Below are positions 17,209 through 25,460 of a stretch of DNA of 64,000 nt, piece after piece. The stretch comes from a virus: IMG/VR virus record IMGVR_UViG_3300030104_006433, positions 78,986-142,985 of that record. One strand, written 5' to 3'. The notes beneath the pieces are model-generated. The model did no database searches and was not told the DNA's origin. It worked only from the letters and a program-made list of their open reading frames with translations. Position 1 is the first letter of the stretch. The number at the start of each line of letters is the position of its first letter. The translations under genes were made by a program, and so were the position numbers.

Positions 17209-19698
17209 ATGGAACAAACATTTAAAAGTGTATGGTCAGCGTTAGGTAAAGTTGAATCTATAATAACTAGAACAGATTATGAAGCTAGATTAAAAAGATT
17301 TGAAGAAACCTTAGCTGACTTAGAAACACAAATCCAACAACTACAGGTTGAAGGAGAAAAAATAACAGCTGAAACAGCTAAAGCTAATGAAGCTAAAGCA
17401 AAGTATGAGGGTATAATTAATGACCCTACAGCTGATCAAGCATCAAAAGATGCAGCAACTGCTGATTTAGCATCATGTACAGAACTTTTATCTAAATTAG
17501 CTGAAATGGCTGATAAAAATTCTCAAGCATTAACTGATGTTCAAGATCATAAAGCATCTGTATTATCAGCTAAAGACAATTTAGAGTCTAGGGCAGCAAG
17601 TGATGAACTTACTATCATTGAATTCGCTTCTTACCCAGCTATCCTAATGGTATCAGGTAAAGAATTGATTTCTGCTAAAGAAATGTTGAAGAAACAACAA
17701 GAACATTTAGCTAAGTTAGGAGAAGTTAAAGGTAATCTTCAAGACCAGATAGATTCTACTGAAGGAGATATAGATCCAGAACTTCAAGGAGAATTTGATA
17801 GAATCTCAAACGAATATGATAAAGTTTCTGAAGAAACTGATTTATTTGTATCAAATGTAGATGCATATGATAGTGATGTAAAAGTAGCAGATAATAATGC
17901 TTATGTATATCATTTAGATTCTGATGAGGATGGTATTGCAGATCATTTAGATGGTGATAAAGATGGTGATGGTGTAGATAATGAATTAGATGCATTCCCA
18001 ATGGACGCAGACGAATCAGTTGATACTGATGGTGATGGTATAGGTAACAATGCTGATACTGATGCTGATAATGATGGTATTTCTAATGCGAATGAAATAA
18101 TATTAGGAACAGATCCGTTAGATGCAGCAGATACACCTGAGTTAAACGCTATGATGAAATTAGGTCAGGAAGTTGGCGCATACTTAACTCAAAATCACCA
18201 AGATAAAAAATCACAGATTGAAGATCACTATACAGCAATGACAAATGATTTATCTGCTGTAACTACTTCAAGAACAAAAGCGTTTAATCAAGAAAAAGAA
18301 GAATTAGCAGCAGAAAAAGATAAACAACAAACTAAATTAGCCACTGACAACAAAACTAAAGTATTTAAAGCATTAGATTTTGTTGTAATGGAAGATGGAG
18401 ACAGTGTTGATATCCCAGCAGCTATTCAATCTTTAAACTTAAATTCAGATGTTAAGCAACAGTTAATGGATTTAATCACTAGAACAAATGATACTCAAGA
18501 GACTAATTTTGAATCATTTACTCAAGATGTACAAGCATTCTTAGACTTAGTTGGAAATTTATCTACTGATGATACAGTTATAGCTGATAACAATTCCAAG
18601 TCTTTAGATCTATTAAGTGAGAAAATGACTGAAGTTATGGCTCAACTTCTAGAAAGACATGATCAAACTAAATCTTCATTAGAACAATTAATTATTAAGA
18701 TAGATAAAATAGTGGATTTAAGAGGAATGGGAGAAATGGAGGAATATTACTATGCAGATGGCTATGCTTTAACTGATGAAGCTTATTTAGCAGAAAGAAT
18801 CAAATTAAAAGCAGCTGTTGATAGTGGAGAGTTAGATTTAGCTAAATGGGCTGAAGAAGCTACACTATTACAATATAGACATATTGGTAATCCAGCAGTA
18901 AGAAATGATGTTGAAAGAAGATTCAGTATATTTATTGATCATGATTTCAGTGATTCTATATCTAAAGCAGCTAAAGTAGCTTCTTCATTAGCTAAAGCAG
19001 CAATGATTAAAGTTCAACTAGAAGACAATAAAGCTAATAGTGAATCTGAAGCTGAAAAAATCAAAGGACTATTGGATGCAGGTGCAGAAGAATTAACAGG
19101 CCTTGAAACTAAGTATGCTGCTGAAACAGCTAAATATGCTGAAGAAAAAGCTAAAGCAGAACAAGCATTAAAAGAAGCTGAAAAAGCTTCAGAAGATGCG
19201 TGGAAAATTTATCAAGATGAAACTGATGCTGCAAAAATAGCACCAAAATTCCAAGATTATTTAGATAAAAGATCTAAAGAAATGGATGCTAGAATAGCAC
19301 ATTCTAGAATAGTATATAGTTGGGCAGCAAGATCAATGGGATTTGAAAGAAATATTGATAGACTGAAACAAGCTATCCCTGGGTATGACTCAGCATTTAA
19401 ATCTTTATCAAAAACAGTAGATAAAGGAGCAAAAATGATAGCAATGCTTCAACATTCAATTAGTCAAATTGTACAAGACGCAGTATCTGGAAATGTAAGT
19501 GAACTTACAGCATTATTGGCTAAAAAAGATGGACAATGGGCATCTGGAGCTGATATGGTTGAATCAGGAGAATGGTCAAATGCAGCTAGAGAATTTCATG
19601 CTAATTTCTTTATAAGAAATGATGAAGGTAGTTTAGTTGACCCAAAAATAATAGAACGTATTAAGGGATATTATGAAGCGGCAGCAATAGGATCTTAA
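17209..19698 (+). CDS. Large coiled-coil protein with TSP3 calcium-binding repeats
   Basis: 829 residues, unrecognised as a whole. Residues 1-235 are helical and coiled-coil-like. Residues 237-310 are thrombospondin type 3 repeats (DSDEDGIADHLDGDKDGDG, DTDGDGIGNNADTDADNDG), an Asp-rich calcium-binding array usually found in secreted or outer-membrane proteins of Bacteroidetes. The rest is again long helix, including an Ala/Glu/Lys-rich coil at about 625-680. No signal peptide or membrane segment is seen. It is the first gene of a three-gene unit with its own promoter and strong terminator, amid tail genes. It may be a virion or internal protein; function unknown. Confidence 0.7.
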   Translation: MEQTFKSVWSALGKVESIITRTDYEARLKRFEETLADLETQIQQLQVEGEKITAETAKANEAKAKYEGIINDPTADQASKDAATADLASCTELLSKLAEMADKNSQALTDVQDHKASVLSAKDNLESRAASDELTIIEFASYPAILMVSGKELISAKEMLKKQQEHLAKLGEVKGNLQDQIDSTEGDIDPELQGEFDRISNEYDKVSEETDLFVSNVDAYDSDVKVADNNAYVYHLDSDEDGIADHLDGDKDGDGVDNELDAFPMDADESVDTDGDGIGNNADTDADNDGISNANEIILGTDPLDAADTPELNAMMKLGQEVGAYLTQNHQDKKSQIEDHYTAMTNDLSAVTTSRTKAFNQEKEELAAEKDKQQTKLATDNKTKVFKALDFVVMEDGDSVDIPAAIQSLNLNSDVKQQLMDLITRTNDTQETNFESFTQDVQAFLDLVGNLSTDDTVIADNNSKSLDLLSEKMTEVMAQLLERHDQTKSSLEQLIIKIDKIVDLRGMGEMEEYYYADGYALTDEAYLAERIKLKAAVDSGELDLAKWAEEATLLQYRHIGNPAVRNDVERRFSIFIDHDFSDSISKAAKVASSLAKAAMIKVQLEDNKANSESEAEKIKGLLDAGAEELTGLETKYAAETAKYAEEKAKAEQALKEAEKASEDAWKIYQDETDAAKIAPKFQDYLDKRSKEMDARIAHSRIVYSWAARSMGFERNIDRLKQAIPGYDSAFKSLSKTVDKGAKMIAMLQHSISQIVQDAVSGNVSELTALLAKKDGQWASGADMVESGEWSNAAREFHANFFIRNDEGSLVDPKIIERIKGYYEAAAIGS

Positions 19699-19726
19699 TA
19701 ATATTAACATTAAAAATAAATAAAAA

Positions 19727-20245
19727 ATGGAAAATCAATTTGAAAGATTAGGCAAAGCGGTTCAAGACCAACAACACAGTAACAATCAAGTAGTGACTAC
19801 TCAATATCAGTCAACTGAAGTAGATACTGTAGAAGCTGGTCGTGAAGCTATTCAAGATGTAGATAGATTATCACATATGGTGATAGCTGAATTCTCAAAA
19901 CTAGGTAGTGAAACAACTGCTATGCTTTATCAAACTACTGATGATTTAGAAGTAGAATTATCAGAACAAGAAAAAGCAGATGGAAAAGCAAACTTAGTAT
20001 CAATAGCTACTGCTGTAGATAATTTAGATGAGACGCAAGCTAAGGAATTAGCTGACTGGTCAAATGCATCAACTACTAGTTTAAATAATGTTAAATCTGC
20101 ACTTGGAACAACACAAAATTTCCTAGCAAATTTCAATCCAGAATACGGAGAAACAAATATAGAAGGAGCTCAACAAGCGATATTTCAAAATATAGAATCT
20201 CTTCTTTCTGATGATAAAATGGAAATGAGAAAAGTGGCTGGATAA
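19727..20245 (+). CDS. Hypothetical helical protein, 172 aa
   Basis: Begins MENQFERLGKAVQDQQHSNN. It is almost all predicted helix, with Ala/Glu/Asp/Leu-rich heptad-like stretches, and no cysteine or membrane segment. It is the second gene of the TSP3 unit, 28 nt after the large protein and 49 nt before the third. The similar composition suggests a partner that bundles with the large coiled-coil protein. Function unknown. Confidence 0.65.
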   Translation: MENQFERLGKAVQDQQHSNNQVVTTQYQSTEVDTVEAGREAIQDVDRLSHMVIAEFSKLGSETTAMLYQTTDDLEVELSEQEKADGKANLVSIATAVDNLDETQAKELADWSNASTTSLNNVKSALGTTQNFLANFNPEYGETNIEGAQQAIFQNIESLLSDDKMEMRKVAG

Positions 20246-20294
20246 CTTAAATATAAGGCTTATTTAATTAATAACATTTAAAAACATTATAAAA

Positions 20295-20717
20295 ATGAAC
20301 CCAAATAATCAAATACAGACAATAGCAGAAGCAATTAAAAATTCTCAAACTTTAGGTTTAGCAGCTCATACTGATCATGTAAATGAACAAACTGATCAAT
20401 ATAAAGAGACAGCTAAAGAAGTTAATGATAGCTTTAAGCAAGCTGCTGAAAATAAAATAGCAGAAACTATGGCTTATATTGCTGAACAAAAAGCTCTTCA
20501 AGAGTCTTTTCGTAAGCAATTTAAAGAAGAAATAGTTCAATTAATGGATGGATCTCATGGTAAAGACGGATTCGCCCAATTAGTAACAGAGATGAACTCA
20601 GCAGAATCTAACTTTAAAGATTATATTAAAGCAGAAAAAGAAATAATCCAATCGGCTATGGAAAAAATAGCAAAAGAGATAGGAACAGATTATTCTTTTG
20701 GTGATGGTCAAAAATAA
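20295..20717 (+). CDS. Hypothetical helical protein, 140 aa
   Basis: Begins MNPNNQIQTIAEAIKNSQTL. Helical, Lys/Glu/Ala-rich, with a likely coil through ETAKEVNDSFKQAAENKIAE. It is the third gene of the TSP3 unit and is followed by the strongest terminator in the window. No recognised motif. Function unknown; a virion or assembly role is the simplest reading. Confidence 0.65.
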   Translation: MNPNNQIQTIAEAIKNSQTLGLAAHTDHVNEQTDQYKETAKEVNDSFKQAAENKIAETMAYIAEQKALQESFRKQFKEEIVQLMDGSHGKDGFAQLVTEMNSAESNFKDYIKAEKEIIQSAMEKIAKEIGTDYSFGDGQK

Positions 20718-20755
20718 TAAATTGTAAACAGTATAAATACAATTAAATTAATACA

Positions 20756-20785
20756 GGGGAGACTTAGGTCTCCCCTTTTTTTTTT
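20756..20785 (+). terminator. Strong rho-independent terminator
   Basis: Perfect 8-bp stem GGGGAGAC/GTCTCCCC (20756-20763 with 20768-20775), TTAG loop, then ten T. Closes the TSP3 unit. Confidence 0.95.
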
Positions 20786-20798
20786 CATATTTCCCTGA

Positions 20799-20808
20799 AT
20801 ATTTATAC
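20799..20808 (+). promoter_or_regulatory. Late-type promoter motif
   Basis: ATATTTATAC, 39 nt from motif start to the ATG at 20838, just after the strong terminator. Confidence 0.5.
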
Positions 20809-20837
20809 GTAATAATGTTACATTTTTAAAGGGTATT

Positions 20838-21194
20838 ATGAGTATATTATCTGATCTGGGAACGTTCCTGGGGGAAAAATTTAGTTTAGTAAATCAAAAC
20901 ATTCAAGAAAACAAAGAAAGCTTAAGTTCTCTTGAAAATGAAATTACTGACCTAAAATTAGAGATAGAAAATCTTAAAATATTACATAATGAATATAAAG
21001 TAAAAGGAACAAATATTCCTGTAGACTTAAATATAGTGGCTTCTAATAAAGGAGTCACCTTTATGACTGAAAATGGCAACCAATATAGAATTCGTATTAA
21101 TGATAATAAAAAACTTATAGTAGATGATATATTAAATAATGAAAATAATATAGCCGAAATTCAATTAACAACAACTTCAAATGAAGAAGCTTAA
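20838..21194 (+). CDS. Hypothetical coiled-coil protein, 118 aa
   Basis: Residues about 15-50 form a clear coiled coil (NQNIQENKESLSSLENEITD, LKLEIENLKI), followed by a small beta-rich domain (GVTFMTENGNQYRIRINDNK). Flanked by terminators on both sides, so it is a single-gene unit. The pattern of coil plus small beta domain suits a short virion spike or a trimerising appendage. Function unknown. Confidence 0.65.
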   Translation: MSILSDLGTFLGEKFSLVNQNIQENKESLSSLENEITDLKLEIENLKILHNEYKVKGTNIPVDLNIVASNKGVTFMTENGNQYRIRINDNKKLIVDDILNNENNIAEIQLTTTSNEEA

Positions 21195-21260
21195 AGCAGT
21201 TTAAAATTGAGGGGGTTTTCTCCATATAGATAATATACTCGCCCCCTCAAACTGCTTTTT
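21193..21260 (+). terminator. Long two-part hairpin terminator
   Basis: Outer stem AAAGCAGTTT/AAACTGCTTT (21193-21202 with 21249-21258) and inner stem GAGGGGG/CCCCCTC (21209-21215 with 21242-21248) around a 26-nt loop, ending in a T run. It overlaps the stop codon of the gene before it. Larger than a normal terminator, so the loop may have another role. Confidence 0.7.
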
Positions 21261-21312
21261 CAAAAAAAATTGGATTTCCTAAATTTCTTATTTACTTTGA
21301 CATAAACATTTA

Positions 21313-21322
21313 ATATTTATAA
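21313..21322 (+). promoter_or_regulatory. Late-type promoter motif
   Basis: ATATTTATAA ending 2 nt before the ATG at 21325; transcription would start at or inside the start codon. Confidence 0.5.
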
Positions 21323-21324
21323 TC

Positions 21325-21573
21325 ATGGAGAAAATAGTTTTATCAAAAGAAGAGTTAGATAATTTAACTCAGTTACAAAAAGAACAAAATGAATTTGTAC
21401 TTAAATTAGGTCAAATAGAGTATCAAATAAGTACATTAGAAAAATTTAAAAGAGATTTAAAAAACAACATAGAAAATTTTGAAGACAAACAAGTTAAGGT
21501 AGGTAATGAACTTAATGAAAAATATGGTGAAGGAACTATAAATTTAGAAAATGGTGAATTCATTAAATCTTAA
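21325..21573 (+). CDS. Hypothetical coiled-coil protein, 82 aa
   Basis: An almost complete helical hairpin: two heptad-rich stretches (LSKEELDNLTQLQKEQNEF and LEKFKRDLKNNIENFEDKQ), then EKYGEGTINLENGEFIKS. The layout resembles prefoldin-like small coils and recurs as unannotated genes next to phage tail genes. It directly precedes the sheath gene and may be an assembly factor. The start codon is nearly fused to its promoter. Function unknown. Confidence 0.65.
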   Translation: MEKIVLSKEELDNLTQLQKEQNEFVLKLGQIEYQISTLEKFKRDLKNNIENFEDKQVKVGNELNEKYGEGTINLENGEFIKS

Positions 21574-21596
21574 CCGCACTTTCGAAAATTTCTATA

Positions 21597-21606
21597 ATAT
21601 TTATAA
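21597..21606 (+). promoter_or_regulatory. Late-type promoter motif
   Basis: ATATTTATAA, 31 nt from motif start to the ATG of the sheath gene. Confidence 0.62.
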
Positions 21607-21627
21607 ACAAAATTAATTTTGTAGAAA

Positions 21628-23772
21628 ATGGCAGAAGTATTATTATCCCCAGGTGTATTAGCTAGTGAAACAGACCAATCTTTCCTATCAGCACAACCAG
21701 TACAAGCAGGAGCAGCAATATTAGGACCCACAGTTAAAGGTCCAGTTGGTCTTCCAACATTAGTTACCACATATAGTGAGTATCAAAATAAATTTGGTGC
21801 TGTAGTAGAAAGTGGAAGTGCAGAGTATACTTACTTTACATCAATAGCAGCTTATAATTATTTCCAACAAGGAGGAGATTCATTATTAGTAACTAGAATA
21901 GTAAGTGGTTCTTACACAACAGCTACTAGTTCAAAAGTTGAAAATGGAAACACAGCTACACCAGGAGCCACAGCTAGTGGAGATTACACTTATAATGTAA
22001 CAGAACCAGGAACATCTGTAGAAGGAATTAGCATAGAAGGATTACAAGGAAACCCAATTGATGGAAATGCAGGAACAAAAATCTTTTTATCAGCCTCATC
22101 TAATAATGCTTTCATAGCAGCTGGTATATATTATTATACAGGAGCAGGACAAGGATTAGTAGATTCAATTAACACTAATTTAGGTGGAGTAGGAATATTT
22201 AATTATGGTATATCAGCATCATGGGATAATGTTGGTGGGGTAGTTACATTAAAAACTAAAAATGTAGGTGTAGTAGGAAATGATATTGATTTAAATGCAG
22301 GTTCTCAAGTCCAACTATACGCTGGAACAGCTACAAAAGAATTAGATTTATCTGGAGGTGTAGATGCTACTTTTAGCAACACATTTACTTTAGAAACAAT
22401 ATCAGAAGGAACAGATCAAAATAGTACAGGCTCAGAAGGAGCAGCTGGTAATTTAGCTAATGGTACTAGAGATAATATTAGATGGGAAGTTGTTTCACCA
22501 AATACAGCCTCAGGTACATTTAGTTTATTAATTAGAAGAGGTGACGATATAACAACCTCAAAAACAGTATTAGAAACTTGGGCAGATTTATCATTAGACC
22601 CAAATGCTCCAAATTATATTGAAAAAGCAATTGGTAATTCAAAACAAACAGTCACTCAAGATGCTGGAACTGGTGAATACTATGTAAAAAATGAAGGAAC
22701 TTATAACACATTAAGTAATTATGTAAGAGTAAAATCAGTAGAATCAAAAACATTAAATTATTTTGATAATGCTGGAAACCCAAGACCAGAATATGTTGAT
22801 TCTATCCCATTAGCCCAGTCAGGTACATTAGGTGATGCTGAAGGAACTGCTTTTGATGGAATTACAGCTAATTTTTATGAAAATATAGATGGTGGTGTTA
22901 CAGGTAATACACAAGGATTAGTTGATGACAACTATACAATTTCAATTAATTTATTATCTAATAGAGATGAATACCAATATAACTTGATAGTAGCGCCAGG
23001 ATTAACAATGCAAAGTCATTCATCACCATTAGCATCAATGATTGATATATCTCAACAAAGAGGAGATAATTTATCAATTGTAGATTTAAGAGATTGGGGA
23101 TCAGGAATTAACTCAGTAACAGCTGGAGCTTCAGCTATAGATTCTTCATATGCTGCTACATATTGGCCTTGGTTACAAACAATAGATCCAGATTTAGGTC
23201 AACAAGTATGGGTACCAGCTTCAACAATGATGCCTGGAGTATTCGCTTTTAATGACACAGCAGGAGAAGCATGGTTTGCCCCAGCAGGTTTAAGTAGAGG
23301 TGGAATGTCTACAGTATTAAGAGCTGAAAGAAAATTAACAAATGGTAATAGAGATACTTTATACCAAGCTAATGTAAACCCAATAGCTACATTCCCTAAC
23401 ACAGGGGTAGTAGTATTTGGTCAGAAAACATTACAATCTAAAGCATCAGCCTTAGATAGAGTAAATGTAAGAAGATTATTAATAGCACTTAAAAATTACA
23501 TTTCACAAATTGCTAATAATTTAGTATTTGAACAAAATACAATAGCTACAAGAAATAACTTCTTAAGTCAAGTTAATCCATATCTATCAAGTGTACAACA
23601 AAGACAAGGTTTATATGCCTTTAAAGTAGTAATGGATGATAGTAACAATACACCGGATGTTATTGATAGAAATCAGTTAATAGGTCAAATATATATTCAA
23701 CCAACTAAAACAGCTGAATTTATCTACCTAGATTTCAACATATTACCAACTGGAGCTACTTTTCCAGCATAA
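21628..23772 (+). CDS. 18: Tail sheath protein (gp18-like)
   Basis: 714 residues (T4 gp18 is 659). The N-terminus LLSPGVLASETDQSF and GAAILGPTVKGPVGLPTLVT, and a C-terminal domain with VNVRRLLIALKNYISQIANN and TAEFIYLDFNILPTGATF, are the hallmarks of contractile sheath proteins. It polymerises around the tube and contracts on infection. Followed by the tube gene as in T4. Very high expression is expected; it has its own late motif. Confidence 0.95.
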   Translation: MAEVLLSPGVLASETDQSFLSAQPVQAGAAILGPTVKGPVGLPTLVTTYSEYQNKFGAVVESGSAEYTYFTSIAAYNYFQQGGDSLLVTRIVSGSYTTATSSKVENGNTATPGATASGDYTYNVTEPGTSVEGISIEGLQGNPIDGNAGTKIFLSASSNNAFIAAGIYYYTGAGQGLVDSINTNLGGVGIFNYGISASWDNVGGVVTLKTKNVGVVGNDIDLNAGSQVQLYAGTATKELDLSGGVDATFSNTFTLETISEGTDQNSTGSEGAAGNLANGTRDNIRWEVVSPNTASGTFSLLIRRGDDITTSKTVLETWADLSLDPNAPNYIEKAIGNSKQTVTQDAGTGEYYVKNEGTYNTLSNYVRVKSVESKTLNYFDNAGNPRPEYVDSIPLAQSGTLGDAEGTAFDGITANFYENIDGGVTGNTQGLVDDNYTISINLLSNRDEYQYNLIVAPGLTMQSHSSPLASMIDISQQRGDNLSIVDLRDWGSGINSVTAGASAIDSSYAATYWPWLQTIDPDLGQQVWVPASTMMPGVFAFNDTAGEAWFAPAGLSRGGMSTVLRAERKLTNGNRDTLYQANVNPIATFPNTGVVVFGQKTLQSKASALDRVNVRRLLIALKNYISQIANNLVFEQNTIATRNNFLSQVNPYLSSVQQRQGLYAFKVVMDDSNNTPDVIDRNQLIGQIYIQPTKTAEFIYLDFNILPTGATFPA

Positions 23773-23787
23773 AAATTAAAAAATTAG

Positions 23788-23797
23788 ATATTTATAA
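23788..23797 (+). promoter_or_regulatory. Late-type promoter motif
   Basis: ATATTTATAA, 31 nt from motif start to the ATG of the tube gene, the same distance as for the sheath gene. Confidence 0.62.
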
Positions 23798-23818
23798 TTG
23801 AAAATAAATTAGAACAAA

Positions 23819-24307
23819 ATGGCAGTATTAGATCCCAATGAAATATTTTTCACCGCTTTTGAACCAAAGCAAGCTAACAGATTTATCCTTTATATGGATG
23901 GTATACCAAGTTTTATCATCAAAGGAGTTAGTGCTATATCATTAACACAAGGTGAGGTAATATTAAACCACATTAACATTCTTAGAAAAGTTAAAGGAAA
24001 AACAGTATGGAATGATGTTACAATGACATTATTTGATCCTATCACTCCATCAGGTGCTCAGGCAGTTATGGAATGGGTAAGATTACATCACGAATCGGTA
24101 ACAGGTAGAGATGGATATTCTGATTTTTATAAAAAGAATTTAACTGTAAATGTTTTAGGACCAGTAGGTGATATAGTATCAGAATGGATATTACAAGGAG
24201 CATTTATTAAAGAAGCTACATTTGGTGAATATAGTTGGGACACTGAAAATGAAGCTAAACAAATTGAATTAACACTTGGATTAGATTACGCAGTATTAAA
24301 TTTCTAA
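23819..24307 (+). CDS. 19: Tail tube protein (gp19-like)
   Basis: 162 residues, almost the same length as T4 gp19 (163). FEPKQANRFILYMDGIPSFI, VILNHINILRKVKGKTVWND and LTLGLDYAVLNF follow the T4-like tube pattern. Hexamers stack to form the inner tube through which DNA passes. It has a separate promoter motif and a terminator, which would allow independent high output. Confidence 0.93.
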   Translation: MAVLDPNEIFFTAFEPKQANRFILYMDGIPSFIIKGVSAISLTQGEVILNHINILRKVKGKTVWNDVTMTLFDPITPSGAQAVMEWVRLHHESVTGRDGYSDFYKKNLTVNVLGPVGDIVSEWILQGAFIKEATFGEYSWDTENEAKQIELTLGLDYAVLNF

Positions 24308-24332
24308 TAAAAGAAATTAAAATCTCTAAAAG

Positions 24333-24361
24333 GGAGCTTGGCTATGTCAAGCTCCTTTTTT
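24333..24361 (+). terminator. Rho-independent terminator after tube gene
   Basis: GGAGCTTG/CAAGCTCC (24333-24340 with 24348-24355), 7-nt loop, then six T. Confidence 0.92.
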
Positions 24362-24367
24362 ATATTC

Positions 24368-24377
24368 ATATTTATAT
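24368..24377 (+). promoter_or_regulatory. Late-type promoter motif
   Basis: ATATTTATAT, 38 nt from motif start to the ATG at 24406. Confidence 0.55.
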
Positions 24378-24405
24378 TAAACAAGTTATTAACAAATAAA
24401 AGATT

Positions 24406-25146
24406 ATGGCAGAATTTAAGTTACCTACAGAGACAATAGATCTTCCCTCTAAAGGTTTAATGTACCCTAAAGAAAATCCACTTTCTTCAGGTAAAATTGA
24501 AATGAAATATATGACCGCTAAGGAAGAAGATATTTTAACAAATCAAAATTATATAAAACAAGGTATAGTAATTGATAAATTATTAAAATCATTAATTGTA
24601 AATAAAGATATCAATTACAATGATTTATTAATAGGAGATAAAAATGCTATTATGGTAGCAGCTCGAATTTTATCTTATGGAAAAAATTATGAGTTTTCAT
24701 ATGAAGGTGAATCTCAAAATATAGACTTATCTAAAATTGATCCTAAAGAATTAGAATTGGATTTATATAAAGATGGTAAAAATGAATTTGGATTTACTTT
24801 ACCACATACAGAAAATAAAGTAACATTTAAAATTTTAACTCACGGTGATGAACAAAAAATAGAATCTGAAGTAAAGAGTTTAAAGAAAATAAATAAACAA
24901 TCATCAAGTGAAGTAACAACTAGATTTTCTCATATTATTACATCTGTAAATGGTAGTTCAGAAACAAAAGATATTAGAGAATTTGTTAATAATTATCTTT
25001 TAGCTAAAGATGCTAGAGAATTAAGAAAATATTATCAAGAAGTATCACCTGATTTAGATATGAAAGTATATCTAAACACACCTACAGGCGAAGAGGAGGT
25101 CGCGGACCTACCTATAGGTCTTAACTTTTTTTGGCCTGACTCCTGA
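24406..25146 (+). CDS. Tail/baseplate assembly chaperone, short form (T4 base plate family-like)
   Basis: 246 residues. IDLPSKGLMYPKENPLSSGK, EMKYMTAKEEDILTNQNYIK and AIMVAARILSYGKNYEFSYE resemble the T4 base plate/hub assembly family of gp26 and gp51. It sits between the tail tube and the tape-measure gene, the standard place for the tail assembly chaperone pair in tailed phages. The frame ends LNFFWPDS, and the adjoining frame stays open for 93 more codons without a start near its beginning, so a longer frameshifted form is likely (see 25142-25423). Confidence 0.65.
   Translation: MAEFKLPTETIDLPSKGLMYPKENPLSSGKIEMKYMTAKEEDILTNQNYIKQGIVIDKLLKSLIVNKDINYNDLLIGDKNAIMVAARILSYGKNYEFSYEGESQNIDLSKIDPKELELDLYKDGKNEFGFTLPHTENKVTFKILTHGDEQKIESEVKSLKKINKQSSSEVTTRFSHIITSVNGSSETKDIREFVNNYLLAKDARELRKYYQEVSPDLDMKVYLNTPTGEEEVADLPIGLNFFWPDS
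25097..25146 (+). other. Candidate programmed frameshift site
   Basis: A run of seven T (25126-25132, read as AAC TTT TTT TGG) lies 6 nt after a perfect hairpin GACCTA/TAGGTC (105-110 with 115-120 of the 25000s). A competing hairpin AGGTC/GACCT uses 25097-25101 with 25105-25109. The stop TGA is at 25144-25146. Moving from the first to the second frame needs +1 (or -2). Confidence 0.5.
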
Positions 25147-25423
25147 TTATAGGGAATTTGTTTTTACAACTATTCATGAAATAGTTTTTCATGGTAAAGG
25201 GGGATATGATTGGAATACTGTCTATAATATGCCCATATGGTTAAGGAATTTAACTTTTAAAAAAATTCAAGAGTTTTATGAAAAAGAAAGTAAAACTAGG
25301 GCAGGCAATCCAGAAAAAAGTTGGGTAGATCCTAAAATGAAAAACCAAGCTAAAAGAGAAAAAAAGACAGTATCTCCACCTAGTTTTGTAAGACCTCAAC
25401 AATCAAAAACTTCATATAAATAA
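25142..25423 (+). CDS. Frameshift extension of the tail assembly chaperone
   Basis: An open frame, +1 relative to the upstream gene, that reads PDYREFVFTTIHEIVFHGKG, then GYDWNTVYNMPIWLRNLTFK and a charged tail. The H.GKGGYDW..VYNMP.WLR pattern is what is expected of the second part of tail chaperone fusions. The first ATG is at 25229, inside this conserved-looking stretch, and would discard 29 residues, so entry by frameshift is more likely than independent start. A fused product would be about 339 residues. Not experimentally shown; a sequencing indel is the alternative. Confidence 0.6.
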   Translation, partial: PDYREFVFTTIHEIVFHGKGGYDWNTVYNMPIWLRNLTFKKIQEFYEKESKTRAGNPEKSWVDPKMKNQAKREKKTVSPPSFVRPQQSKTSYK

Positions 25424-25435
25424 TATTAATTTTAT

Positions 25436-25445
25436 ATATTTATAA
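25436..25445 (+). promoter_or_regulatory. Late-type promoter motif
   Basis: ATATTTATAA, 25 nt from motif start to the ATG at 25461. A T4-style TATAAATA also occurs nearby at 25415-25422. Confidence 0.55.
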
Positions 25446-25460
25446 TAAACTAATGTTATA

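Noticed and set aside
17756-18001. His/Leu/Tyr-rich minus-strand frame
   Set aside because: Antisense of the Asp/Glu-rich TSP3 segment; composition is an artefact of GAT-rich codons.
20732-20739. TATAAATA identical to the T4 late promoter
   Set aside because: It lies in the gap between the last gene of the TSP3 unit and its terminator and would drive no gene on the + strand.
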